Below, in pieces: positions 9,282-18,812 of a DNA stretch of 64,000 bases (position 1 is its first letter; each line of letters opens with the position of its first letter). The stretch is from assembly GCA_963778945.1 (NCBI GenBank), contig CAVZWL010000018.1:33717-97716 (forward strand). Direction: 5' to 3'. This DNA comes from Fen-1254 sp963778945. Lineage in GTDB: Bacteria > Bacteroidota > Ignavibacteria > UBA10030. The notes beneath the pieces are model-generated. The model searched no databases. It worked only from the letters and a program-made list of their open reading frames with translations, and had not been told where the DNA came from. A program made the translations under genes and the position numbers.

Positions 9282-12200
9282 ATGATGATTCCAAATCGAA
9301 GGGTTACTTCTCTCCTTTTCTGTCTTGTTCTCCTTTCGCACAGTTTGCCTGCACAGTATATTCTCAATCAATGGACGACGACAAACGGTCTGCCGCAGAA
9401 CTCCGTCAACGCCATCGCCCAGGACCGGGAAGGATACTTGATCCTCGGAACATTCGGCGGGCTCGTGAAATTCGACGGAGTAAAATTTACGCATATCGAT
9501 ATCATCGATAACAATATGATTTCGAATCGCATTCTGTCGGTTCTCTTTGACGATCAGCAGACGTTATGGATCGGAACGGAAGGGGGAGGATTGACGCGAT
9601 TTCGGAACGACTCCGTCAGGAATTTTACCGGAACTGACGGGCTTGAGGATGAAGTGGTTACTGCATTGTGTTTAGACCAATCGGGACGGCTGTGGATCGG
9701 AACACGAAACGGAATACAAAGCATCTTCCACGATACGGTCCGGCACGAAGGGCTGCCTGCGCCGCCGGAGCGCCGCTGGGTGTATTCGCTCTACAGGGAT
9801 TCTCAAGGAATTCTCTGGGCCAACATCGGCGGAGATGTCTATAGAAAAGCGGAGAAGGGGGATTTTGAGAAGGTCGTTTTTCAAACACAAAATAAAAACG
9901 GCTCTCATGTTTTTCTCTGCGAAGATCGCGAAAAGCGATTATGGTTCCGCGACGACAGGCGCATCGGCGCTGCATTGGATCACTCTGTTTCTCAAAAGAA
10001 ATGGCCGGTGTCCTTCAGCATCAAACGCGAATATGAACGGATGATTGAAGACAGCCTCCGCTGCTTTTGGCTTGGATCGCTGGAAGGCGGACTCTTCGAC
10101 GGAGGCCGTGAATTCACAAAACCTCAATTCACATCGTATGCACTGCCTGACGGCAAAAAGAACTTTCACATCCGTTGTACATTTATCGACAACGAGGGAA
10201 ACCGCTGGTTTGGAACCGATGGGGACGGCCTGATCCAGGTCAAGGGAAAAAAGATTTCGATTATCTCGACCGGTCAGGGCCTCTCGAATGAAATTATCGA
10301 ACCCGTCATGGAAGACACGAAGGGAAATGTCTGGGTCGGAACGAATTGCGGAGGGCTTAATAAAATTTCATCATCAGGCACCATATCACCAGTACCTTTG
10401 CGTTTGCATTCCTCGCCGCTCTGTGTCTGGTCGCTTGCAGAGGACCGGCACGGAAGAATATGGGCCGGAACGTACGGCGACGGGCTCTATTGCCTGGAAA
10501 GGGAAAAAATTACAGTCTTTAACAACCGGAACGGATTGACCAGCACTATGGTCCTTGCCCTCAAAGCCGACCGGAAAGGCAATATGTGGATCGGGACGAA
10601 CGGCGGCGGCCTTGATGTCTATCGCGGCGGAAAATTTACGTCGTACAGACAAAGGGACGGATTGGTCAACGATAATATCCGCTATATCTATGAAGATCGC
10701 GACAGTTCGATATGGATCGGAACACTGGGCGGACTTTCGCATTTGGTCGATGGCAAGTTCACGAATTATACCACTGCCGACGGTTTGACAAATAATTATA
10801 TCCGGTCGATTTACCGGGATGCGGACAGTATCCTGTGGATCGGTACATACGGGGGCGGATTGTTGTCGTATGCAGACGGTGTTTTTAAAGCCATCACGAC
10901 AAAAAGCGGCTTGTTCGATAATGTCGTTTCAGCAATCATCGATGACGGCAAAGGCTGTTTCTGGATCACCTGCAACCGGGGAATTTATTCCGTGAACCGC
11001 CAGCTTCTTCTCGATTTTATCAATGACCGGACTTCGGAAATTTACTGCGCCGCATACGGCGTGGAGGAGGGTTTGGTAAGCAATGAGACAAACGGCGGCT
11101 TCCAGCCGGCGGCATGGATGACCAGAGATGACCGTATTTTGTTTCCGACAGTCAAAGGGCTTGCAATTCTGCCGCTTGCGAATGTATTGCCGACAAACGC
11201 GCACATACCTTCGGTTCTCATCGAACGTATTATTGTCAATCAGCATGAATATTCGTCCGGACCGAAAATAACAATTCCGTACGGGAATCAGCATATAGAA
11301 ATACAATATACTGCGCCGAGTTTTTCGGATTATCAGCATCTGGTGTTTAAATTCAGATTAGAAGGGCTGCAAAAAGACTGGGTCATGGCGGGGTCGCTCC
11401 GGTCGGCATTTTATTCCGGGCTGCAGCCGGGCAGTTATCATTTTCAGGTCATTGCCGCAAATAACGGAGTCTGGAATCAAGCCGGCGCCTCAGTCGATAT
11501 GACTGTGCCGGCGCCCTGGTGGGGAACCTGGAAATTTCGCGGATTCATTTTTACAGCCGCTGCAACGGGTGTCTTTTTTATATTTTATCAAAGAAATCGA
11601 AGACGTCTGCAAAAGGAAGCGGAGCATTTGGAATTCTCGAGAAAATTAATGGACTCTGTCGAACGGGAACGGAAACTTATCGCAGCCGACCTCCACGACA
11701 GCATCGGGCAGGAACTTCTCATTATCAAAAACCGTGCTCTGCTGGCTCTTCAGGAAACGAAGAAAAAAAACATCATCGAACAGATAGAAGAGATATCGGC
11801 TTCCGCTTCCCATGCAATCGACCAGACACGGGAAATATCCTACAATCTCCGTCCGTACCAGATAGACCAGCTCGGTCTGAAAAAAGCTCTCGAGTCGATT
11901 ACAGTTCGCATTGCAAGAATGACTTCGACAAGCTTCGATGTTCATATCGGAGATATCAATGCAGTTGTGCCTAAGGAATGGCAAATTCATCTGTACCGTA
12001 TCGTTCAGGAATGCGTGAGTCATGTCGTCAAACATGCCGGTGCAAAAGAATGCCGTGTCTCGGTATTCTTCAAGCCTCCGAACATCGTTATTGAACTCTT
12101 CAACGATGGGACAGGATCGATGAAAACTGACGCTGGCCCAAAAGATCGACAGCACAAACACGCTGACTTGCAGAGCATGGCGGAACATATACGAATTCTC

Positions 12201-12287
12201 GGCGGGACGTTCCAGATCCATTCAAAGCCGGGCAAGGGCACGGAAATTCGAATTGAAATATTATTGCAAGGGAATCCTCATGTATAA
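9282..12287 (+). CDS. Sensor histidine kinase with periplasmic beta-propeller (Reg_prop, Y_Y_Y)
   Basis: A 1001-residue membrane sensor. I choose ATG 9282 because a signal peptide starts there (MMIPNRRVTSLLF to LPAQ, residues 1-25); the frame is open further upstream without signal-like sequence. Residues about 30-640 hold many two-component propeller repeats of the form LWIGT-x-GGGL, followed by a Y_Y_Y domain (about 665-740), a membrane helix (750-771) and a HisKA_3 dimerisation domain with the phospho-acceptor H805 in DLHDSIGQ. The ATPase domain is odd: the N box reads QECVSHVVKHA with H914 where Asn is expected, and the G2 box lacks GLGL. ATP binding may be impaired or altered. It overlaps the response regulator gene by 8 bp. 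The propeller suggests sensing of an external, perhaps glycan, ligand. Confidence 0.88.
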   Translation: MMIPNRRVTSLLFCLVLLSHSLPAQYILNQWTTTNGLPQNSVNAIAQDREGYLILGTFGGLVKFDGVKFTHIDIIDNNMISNRILSVLFDDQQTLWIGTEGGGLTRFRNDSVRNFTGTDGLEDEVVTALCLDQSGRLWIGTRNGIQSIFHDTVRHEGLPAPPERRWVYSLYRDSQGILWANIGGDVYRKAEKGDFEKVVFQTQNKNGSHVFLCEDREKRLWFRDDRRIGAALDHSVSQKKWPVSFSIKREYERMIEDSLRCFWLGSLEGGLFDGGREFTKPQFTSYALPDGKKNFHIRCTFIDNEGNRWFGTDGDGLIQVKGKKISIISTGQGLSNEIIEPVMEDTKGNVWVGTNCGGLNKISSSGTISPVPLRLHSSPLCVWSLAEDRHGRIWAGTYGDGLYCLEREKITVFNNRNGLTSTMVLALKADRKGNMWIGTNGGGLDVYRGGKFTSYRQRDGLVNDNIRYIYEDRDSSIWIGTLGGLSHLVDGKFTNYTTADGLTNNYIRSIYRDADSILWIGTYGGGLLSYADGVFKAITTKSGLFDNVVSAIIDDGKGCFWITCNRGIYSVNRQLLLDFINDRTSEIYCAAYGVEEGLVSNETNGGFQPAAWMTRDDRILFPTVKGLAILPLANVLPTNAHIPSVLIERIIVNQHEYSSGPKITIPYGNQHIEIQYTAPSFSDYQHLVFKFRLEGLQKDWVMAGSLRSAFYSGLQPGSYHFQVIAANNGVWNQAGASVDMTVPAPWWGTWKFRGFIFTAAATGVFFIFYQRNRRRLQKEAEHLEFSRKLMDSVERERKLIAADLHDSIGQELLIIKNRALLALQETKKKNIIEQIEEISASASHAIDQTREISYNLRPYQIDQLGLKKALESITVRIARMTSTSFDVHIGDINAVVPKEWQIHLYRIVQECVSHVVKHAGAKECRVSVFFKPPNIVIELFNDGTGSMKTDAGPKDRQHKHADLQSMAEHIRILGGTFQIHSKPGKGTEIRIEILLQGNPHV

Positions 12288-12936
12288 AGAAAGAATTAAA
12301 ATTATTATTGCGGATGATCATCCGATTTTTCGTAAAGGCCTTCGGCAGGCGATAGAAACGGATCATGAACTTGAAATAATCGGCGAGGCTCAAGACGGAA
12401 TTGAAGCGCTCGAACTGATCGAAGAGCTCAAACCCGCAGCTATCGTACTCGACATTGAAATGCCCCGTAAGACGGGGCTGGAAGTAGCAAGGGATGTTCA
12501 AAAAAGAAATCTGCCCGTGGAGATAGTATTCTTAACGATGTATAAAGACGAAGACATGTTCAATGAAGCGATGAGTCTCGGCGTCAAAGGATACGTTCTC
12601 AAAGAATGTGCAGTGAGCGATATAACGATGAGCGTCAAGACAGTTGTCGGCGGGCATCATTTTATCAGTCCAGCAATTTCCGAACTTCTGGTAAATCGCA
12701 ATGACCGTGCGCGTGTTCTTGTTCGAAGAAAACCGAGGATGGAAGATCTGACGGTAACAGAAAAAAAAGTACTGCGGTTCATTGGAGAAAATAAAACGAG
12801 CAAAGAAATCGCTCTCACGCTGCACGTCAGTTATCGTACGATCGAAAATCACCGTTCGAATATTTGCAATAAATTAGATATCCATGGAAGTCATTCGCTC
12901 TTGAAATTTGCAATTGAACATAAGTCCCTTCTTTAA
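12280..12936 (+). CDS. NarL/FixJ-type response regulator
   Basis: A 218-residue two-component regulator starting at ATG 12280, behind CAAGGGA and within the end of the kinase gene. The receiver domain (1-125) has the acidic pair D12/D13, phospho-acceptor D58 in VLDIEMP, T86 and K108. A LuxR-type helix-turn-helix occupies about 150-215 (LTVTEKKVLRFI..NKTSKEIA..TIENHRSNI). All phosphorelay residues are present, so it should be the partner of the kinase. The palindrome at 13016-13039 upstream of the following genes is a candidate binding site. Confidence 0.93.
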   Translation: MYKERIKIIIADDHPIFRKGLRQAIETDHELEIIGEAQDGIEALELIEELKPAAIVLDIEMPRKTGLEVARDVQKRNLPVEIVFLTMYKDEDMFNEAMSLGVKGYVLKECAVSDITMSVKTVVGGHHFISPAISELLVNRNDRARVLVRRKPRMEDLTVTEKKVLRFIGENKTSKEIALTLHVSYRTIENHRSNICNKLDIHGSHSLLKFAIEHKSLL

Positions 12937-12941
12937 GTACC

Positions 12942-12990
12942 TGAGGCTTTTCTCCTTTTATCGCAGCCTCATCCTTTCATTTATTTCTTT
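12942..12990 (+). terminator. Weak candidate terminator after the response regulator
   Basis: A 7-bp stem TGAGGCT/AGCCTCA (12942-12948 and 12965-12971) with a 16-nt loop, followed by a T-rich but interrupted tail. Only moderately convincing. Confidence 0.35.
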
Positions 12991-13015
12991 CCAGAAAAAT
13001 CGAAAAAATAGGTAG

Positions 13016-13039
13016 ACACACTTAGGTTCCTAAGTGTGT
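13016..13039. promoter_or_regulatory. Perfect 11-bp inverted repeat, candidate operator
   Basis: ACACACTTAGG and its exact reverse complement are separated by TT. There is no T-tract, so it is not a simple terminator. It lies about 45 bp upstream of a TATAAT hexamer (13086-13091) that precedes the receiver gene at 13133. This is the usual placing for an activator site. The adjacent LuxR-type regulator is the obvious candidate ligand; that link is inference. Confidence 0.5.
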
Positions 13040-13132
13040 AAATCTGTTGTTCTATGCGTCCATTCCTATGTTGCATTTCATCGAATATAATGATTTTGAA
13101 GTGCGAAGTATGCGCAGGAAGAAAGGTCGTCT

Positions 13133-13480
13133 ATGAAACGATTGCTCATTGTTGAAGACAGTTCACAATTTCGGAAGCTTCTCGTCGATTTGCTGCACGG
13201 ATATTACGATAAGATATATGAATGTACGGGCGGCGTCGATGTTATGAAGGCATATAAAAAATTCAAACCTGATTGCGTTTTAATGGACACACAGATGAAA
13301 AAAAAGAACGCCTTCGCAGTAACAAAACAAATAAAGACCGTTCATCCGGATGCACGCGTCGTTCTCATGTCGCCCTATAATGATCCGGAAATAGACGTGG
13401 AGGCGAGAGCGTCGGGTGCCGAGCGAGCCGTGCTCCAAGAGAATCTTTTAGATCTGAAGAACATTGTATCACATAAATAA
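13133..13480 (+). CDS. Stand-alone receiver-domain protein
   Basis: A 115-residue single receiver domain with no output domain. E8/D9 and D52 (VLMDTQM) form the acidic pocket. S80 takes the place of the usual Thr. At the conserved Lys position there is Q102 (RAVLQEN), so phosphorylation signalling may be altered. It lies between the two-component pair and the giant secreted protein gene, whose start is 22 nt downstream, and probably shares its transcript. It could be a phosphate sink or a protein-protein switch; the sequence does not say which. Confidence 0.82.
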   Translation: MKRLLIVEDSSQFRKLLVDLLHGYYDKIYECTGGVDVMKAYKKFKPDCVLMDTQMKKKNAFAVTKQIKTVHPDARVVLMSPYNDPEIDVEARASGAERAVLQENLLDLKNIVSHK

Positions 13481-13502
13481 AAAGGATTTTATTTTCTCAC
13501 TC

Positions 13503-16500
13503 ATGAAAAAACTTCATCCGATATTGATTGCAACAAAAGCATCGATGAAGATCTTTGTACGCTTATGCAGGCCGATGATTTTTGCCGGCATATTCATGAT
13601 TTTGTGCGCGGGATATCTGCAGGCGCAAACGCCGATCTCGCTCTATAACAGTTTTTCCGGATTAGTAAATTACACCGTAATCGGGGGCTCCCTCCGCACC
13701 AGTTCGAACGCAGTGAATCCATGTGCGCTAACGACATCCAGCAGTTATACGCTCAATGTGCCGTCAGGTTCCACAATTGTAGGTGCGTATTTGTATTGGG
13801 CTGGGTCCGGCACAACTTCCAATTACACCATAAATTTAGACGCGCAAGTTTATACTGCTCCTCTTACGCGCCAATTTACAGCGCCTAATCCCGCAAACGG
13901 CAACATGATGTTTTCCGGTTTTGCCGATGTGACGACATATGTTTCAGGGAAGGGAAACGGGACATATACATTCTCGAACATAGATGCTCAATCTGGTACT
14001 CCATGGTGCGGCAATCAAAATGTATGCGCGGGCTGGGGCATGGTTGTGGTCTACCAGAGCCCTAACGAACTCCGACATACGATTAATATTTATGACGGCT
14101 TCGAGGCATTCTATGGCAGCGAGATTATTTTTAACCCGAACAATTTCTATGTGCCCTACAGCCATGTCGACGGAAAGCTGACTCATATCACCTGGGAAGG
14201 CGACCTGGAAAATTCAGCCGCGTTAAACGGGTTTTCTGAAAACCTGGGATTCGATGGACAAATCCTTTCCGATACGGTCTACAACCCCATTAACAATCAA
14301 TTCAATTCCGTAAGCAACGCGCTCACGCCCGATACGACGTGGGGCGTCGATATCGATACATATAATGTGACAAGTTATCTGCACTCCGGCGATACAACAG
14401 CGACCTCTGTGTATTCGAGCGGCGGCGATGCTGTCTGGCTGAGCTGCGAAGTGATATCTGTCTCCGATACTTCCAATTCGGATATGTCGATTACGAAATC
14501 GCACACCGTTCTAAGCGGGGCATACAACAGCGGAATTATTGCCGGCAATCAAATACAATACATCCTCACCCCCGCGAATAATGGACCGGATACAACCGGA
14601 GCTGTTATCGTGCGCGACAGCCTGCCCATCGGCGCGCAGTATATTTCTTACACTGGCTCCGGATGGACTGTCGACAGCACGGCAAAACCGGTTTATAAAT
14701 TTACGCATGCCGGATCTCATGCGCCAAATACGGCCATACCTTCTATTTATCTGACTGCATACATTACGGCAAATTATATCAAATCCACGGCCGGCTTGAC
14801 GATGTACAATACCGCAACCGTTTCCAGCCCGCAGTTTGACCGCCGTCCTTGGAATAATACGACAACAGACAGTGTAACCGTGTATACGCCTCTGTTTTTG
14901 ACATCGACAAAAACATGCGTGAATGTAAACGCCGGCAAGACGTATCCCGCGGCAGGCGATACGATGAAATACACGCTTACAATAAAAAATGTAGGCAACT
15001 ATACTGCAAAGAGCGTCAATGTCGTCGATACAGTTCCGACAGCATTTACTCTTCTTGCCGGAAGTATCACGCCCGCCTCACCGGGAGGAACGATCGGCAA
15101 CGGAGGTCATACACTTACATTCAATACTATCGATTCGATTATAGTCAATGCAATCGATACACTGACCTATAAAGTGATTCTCGGCGCCACGTTTATCCCC
15201 AGCGATTCTCAATATACCAACATTGCGCATGTCCAGGCAGGAACGGTCAATCAAAAACTCAGCGCGACCGTCGTTCCGTCTCCTAATCTTTCCATTACAA
15301 AATTTTATGACGCCGGCAAAAGCAAGTACGGTGATACGGCAACGTATCATATAGTCGTTAAGAATCTTTCAGCTCTCACTTCGTCGGTCACCACAGTTGT
15401 CTATGATACGGCTTATGGATATCGATTTGTGTCTACTTCAGGAAGTGCAAATGCAGGTACGACGGCATATGCAGCCAAAGCGGGAACGGGCGGTATTTTC
15501 ACATGGACTCTTCCGACACCGCTGGCAGCCGGTGTGAGCGATACGATGACGTTCAAAGTTATCGATACTTCAAATACATCGACAATGCGGGATACTGCCT
15601 GGGTTGTCAATGCCCAGAGATTCAGAACATCGTCCGTTACTTCCCAGTACATATCTGCAAATCACACTGGTAGGATCAGCGGTCCTTCCTCTATCCTGCC
15701 GGCGGATACTCTTTACTACACGTTAGCCGATGAAGATTTGAATACATCTTCAACGACTGTGCAAACTCTTAAATGTATTGTCATCGATTCAGTCACTGCA
15801 AAATCTGCGCACGAACGCGATTCGGTAACTTTCACGGAGACCGGCGTTAATACCGGTATCTTTACGGGAAAGATTATTTCAAAATACAGTACGACTGCCG
15901 GCACAAATTTCAACAACGTAACGATCAATGTCCAGCCCAATGATTCGATCATGATTTTATATAAGGATGCGCTCGACTCGCTGGGAAACGCAAATCAAGT
16001 TCGCGTTTGGAAAACGATAGTCAATGCAGGCAACACGGCAACTCTCACCGGCAATACGACAATCTATCCCGGGAACACAATTTCCTATACACTGACGGAT
16101 GCAGACCTTAATAAAAATCCTTTGGTTGTGGAAAAATATGTTCTGGCCGATACCAATAAAGTTACCGGCGAAGCGGAGAGCATAACGTTTACGGAAACCG
16201 GAGTCAATACAGGCGTGTTCACCGGAAGCATCCCGACTGTCTATGGAACGACCGCAGGATTGAATAACAACGGCACGTTTAATGTGAAAAATGGCGACAG
16301 TCTTCGAATTACGTACTTCGATGCCGTTACCTCTTCCGGCCCCAGTGCAACAATCAGCTGGACGACAAAAGTGCTTGGCGGTTATACGGCAGCACTTGCA
16401 GCAACAGCGCAGATATATCCGCAGAATTCCATTCAGGTCGTCGTTACGGATAAGGATTTGAATAAGAATTCTTCGGCTCAAGAATATTATACGGTGCGCG

Positions 16501-18800
16501 ACTCCGATAAAGTGACCAATCAATACCAGGACATTACCATAACGGAGAGAAGTGCAAATGACAGTGTCTTTATAGGATACGTAAGTACACGATATGGAGT
16601 TATTACAGGGGCAAACAATATCGGATATATCTACGTTCAGCAGGGAGACTCGCTCCGTGTGTCATACATGGATACCATGCAGACGAACGGCAGTGCGGGT
16701 TCTCTCCTGACTGCAATGACAAAAGTATTGGGAGGGCATCCGGGAACTTTAACGGTGAATAAAACTTCGATTTATCCCGGCGATTCCGTCTTTATTACTG
16801 TATCCGATACCGATCTTAATCGAAGTGCCTCAATAGAAAGCTATCAAGTTATCGATTCGAACATCGTAACTCACGAGTTGGAAACAATAACGGTTACGGA
16901 AACAGGCGCGAATACGGGAATATTCACGGGATACGCTCATACAAAATTCGGAACAACTGCGGGAGTAAATAATAACGGGATCTTTAATGTTCAGAAGGGC
17001 GATTCGTTAGTTGTTACATACATTGATACCATTACGACAAACGGCGCTCCTGGGTTGACATTGAAAGCAGGTACGGGAATAAAAGGAGGTGTCACAGCGA
17101 TATTGTCTGGAACTCCGTCTATTGTACCCGGCTCTTCCATCCTCGATACGCTCAAAGATGCCGATCTTAATAAAAGCGCAACCATCGCAGAATCTTATCT
17201 GCTTCGCGATACAAGCAAGAACGGACAAATTGACACCGTAACATTTACGGAAACCGGCGTCAACACCGGCGTTTTTACAGCATCGATTCCGACTGTTTTT
17301 GGCACAACGAAAGGCACAAGCAAGAAGGGTGCAACATTCAATGTGCAGGCCGGCGATACTATCACGCTCGCTTATTATGACACGCTGCAAACGAACGGCG
17401 GCAGCGCCTGGGTGTACACCAAAACGGTTGTTACCGGTTATCATACGGCTGATATGTCGGTAACTCCGTCAATGCTGCCGGGCGCTTCATCTATCGATAC
17501 AATTTTCGATGCAGACCTTAATAAAAATGTGACGGTCGCAGAATCGTACATGTTTCGTGATACGAGCAGGAACGGGCAAATCGATACTGTGACATTCACA
17601 GAGACGGGCTTGAATACAGGCATCTTCACGGCATCTGTTCCTACTGTCTTCGGAACTACAAAAGGCACGAACGGAAAGAACGTAACGATTAAGGCTCAAG
17701 CCGGCGATACACTTTATCTTCTCTATACAGATACGCTTGCAGCAAACGGCGGACCAGGTGCGGCAATGGTCGGAAAGACGGCAATCATCGGAGGATATAC
17801 TGCAAAACTTACAGGAAGTGTATCTGTTCTGCCCGGCGTTTCGGCTCTCGACACGCTCGTTGACCTTGATTTAAATAAAAATTCCGGTGTAGTCGAAACG
17901 TATACTTTGCGTGATACGAGCAAGAACGGACAAATTGATACCGTAACATTCACGGAAACAGGAGTGAATACGGGCACTTTTACTGCATCGGTTCCTACTG
18001 TTTTTGGAACAACGAAAGGCTCAAACGGAAAGAATGTAACATTTAATGCCCAGGCCGGTGATACACTCTATCTTTTCTATACCGACACAGTTGCGGCAAA
18101 TGGGGGACCCGGTGCAGCGAACATATTAAAGACCATCATCAATGGCGGATACGCAGCACAGCTTAAAGGAAGCACGTCTGTTGTGCCGGGTCTCGCAATT
18201 CTCGATACGATTATCGATCAGGATTTGAATAAAAATGTCAGCGTAGCCGAATCGTATGCATTCCGTGATACGAGTTCGAATGGACAAATTGATACCGTAA
18301 CATTCACGGAAACCGGAGTGAACACGGGAATCTTTGCGGCAGCCATTCCCACTGCATACGGAAAAACAAAAGGGACGAGCGGAAAGAATGTTACGTTCAA
18401 CGCAACGGGCGGAGACACAGTGTGCATTATCTATAAAGATACTATGACGACGAACGGAGGACCCGGTCTAACGCTGCAATTAAAATGCGGAATTATTAAT
18501 CCGCAGATGACAGTTTCTAAATCAGTCGATAAAAGTCACGGAAAACCCGGAGATACACTTACGTATTCAATGACATATAAGAATACCGGAACGGCAAATG
18601 CAATGTTTGTTACTATGACAGATCCAAGTCCGAACAATACGACTTACGTAGCGAATTCCGTCGTACTTAATGGTGCGGCGCAGACCGATGCGGCAGATGG
18701 GGATGTAACGACATATTCCGGCGGCATAATTCAGATTAATATCGGGACAGTGACGCCCGGACAATCCGGCACGATCGTATTTAAAGTAGTCATTCAATAA
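13503..18800 (+). CDS. Giant secreted repeat protein with DUF11-type domains
   Basis: About 1765 residues. ATG 13503 is taken as start; ATG 13545 would also give a good signal peptide (ending LQAQ). After it come an all-beta N-terminal domain (about 45-320), three DUF11-like beta-sandwich repeats (about 327-730; e.g. TKSHTVLSGAY, TKTCVNVNAGK, SITKFYDAGKS), eight tandem repeats of about 118 residues (about 720-1660) and a final DUF11-like domain (SKSVDKSHGKPGDTLTYSM). No type IX sorting domain, LPXTG or membrane anchor is visible at the C terminus. Stalk-like Ig repeats suggest an extracellular adhesin or fibre subunit. It heads a run of genes ending with an OmpA protein and a barrel, which may anchor or export it. 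No frameshifts occur across its 5.3 kb, unlike the genes after 20 kb. Confidence 0.85.
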   Translation: MKKLHPILIATKASMKIFVRLCRPMIFAGIFMILCAGYLQAQTPISLYNSFSGLVNYTVIGGSLRTSSNAVNPCALTTSSSYTLNVPSGSTIVGAYLYWAGSGTTSNYTINLDAQVYTAPLTRQFTAPNPANGNMMFSGFADVTTYVSGKGNGTYTFSNIDAQSGTPWCGNQNVCAGWGMVVVYQSPNELRHTINIYDGFEAFYGSEIIFNPNNFYVPYSHVDGKLTHITWEGDLENSAALNGFSENLGFDGQILSDTVYNPINNQFNSVSNALTPDTTWGVDIDTYNVTSYLHSGDTTATSVYSSGGDAVWLSCEVISVSDTSNSDMSITKSHTVLSGAYNSGIIAGNQIQYILTPANNGPDTTGAVIVRDSLPIGAQYISYTGSGWTVDSTAKPVYKFTHAGSHAPNTAIPSIYLTAYITANYIKSTAGLTMYNTATVSSPQFDRRPWNNTTTDSVTVYTPLFLTSTKTCVNVNAGKTYPAAGDTMKYTLTIKNVGNYTAKSVNVVDTVPTAFTLLAGSITPASPGGTIGNGGHTLTFNTIDSIIVNAIDTLTYKVILGATFIPSDSQYTNIAHVQAGTVNQKLSATVVPSPNLSITKFYDAGKSKYGDTATYHIVVKNLSALTSSVTTVVYDTAYGYRFVSTSGSANAGTTAYAAKAGTGGIFTWTLPTPLAAGVSDTMTFKVIDTSNTSTMRDTAWVVNAQRFRTSSVTSQYISANHTGRISGPSSILPADTLYYTLADEDLNTSSTTVQTLKCIVIDSVTAKSAHERDSVTFTETGVNTGIFTGKIISKYSTTAGTNFNNVTINVQPNDSIMILYKDALDSLGNANQVRVWKTIVNAGNTATLTGNTTIYPGNTISYTLTDADLNKNPLVVEKYVLADTNKVTGEAESITFTETGVNTGVFTGSIPTVYGTTAGLNNNGTFNVKNGDSLRITYFDAVTSSGPSATISWTTKVLGGYTAALAATAQIYPQNSIQVVVTDKDLNKNSSAQEYYTVRDSDKVTNQYQDITITERSANDSVFIGYVSTRYGVITGANNIGYIYVQQGDSLRVSYMDTMQTNGSAGSLLTAMTKVLGGHPGTLTVNKTSIYPGDSVFITVSDTDLNRSASIESYQVIDSNIVTHELETITVTETGANTGIFTGYAHTKFGTTAGVNNNGIFNVQKGDSLVVTYIDTITTNGAPGLTLKAGTGIKGGVTAILSGTPSIVPGSSILDTLKDADLNKSATIAESYLLRDTSKNGQIDTVTFTETGVNTGVFTASIPTVFGTTKGTSKKGATFNVQAGDTITLAYYDTLQTNGGSAWVYTKTVVTGYHTADMSVTPSMLPGASSIDTIFDADLNKNVTVAESYMFRDTSRNGQIDTVTFTETGLNTGIFTASVPTVFGTTKGTNGKNVTIKAQAGDTLYLLYTDTLAANGGPGAAMVGKTAIIGGYTAKLTGSVSVLPGVSALDTLVDLDLNKNSGVVETYTLRDTSKNGQIDTVTFTETGVNTGTFTASVPTVFGTTKGSNGKNVTFNAQAGDTLYLFYTDTVAANGGPGAANILKTIINGGYAAQLKGSTSVVPGLAILDTIIDQDLNKNVSVAESYAFRDTSSNGQIDTVTFTETGVNTGIFAAAIPTAYGKTKGTSGKNVTFNATGGDTVCIIYKDTMTTNGGPGLTLQLKCGIINPQMTVSKSVDKSHGKPGDTLTYSMTYKNTGTANAMFVTMTDPSPNNTTYVANSVVLNGAAQTDAADGDVTTYSGGIIQINIGTVTPGQSGTIVFKVVIQ
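15661..18480 (+). repeat. Eight tandem coding repeats of about 350 bp
   Basis: Repeat units begin near 15661, 16020, 16380, 16735, 17090, 17430, 17790 and 18140. Each encodes a beta-rich module with the signatures DxDLNKN, VTFTETGVNTGxFTxS and a GDxLxxxYxDT end. Units 5-8 are most alike at DNA level (shared phrases such as GACACCGTAACATT-type blocks), which suggests recent duplication at the 3' end of the array. Copy number may vary between strains. Confidence 0.85.
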
Positions 18801-18812
18801 AGGAGAATTTAT

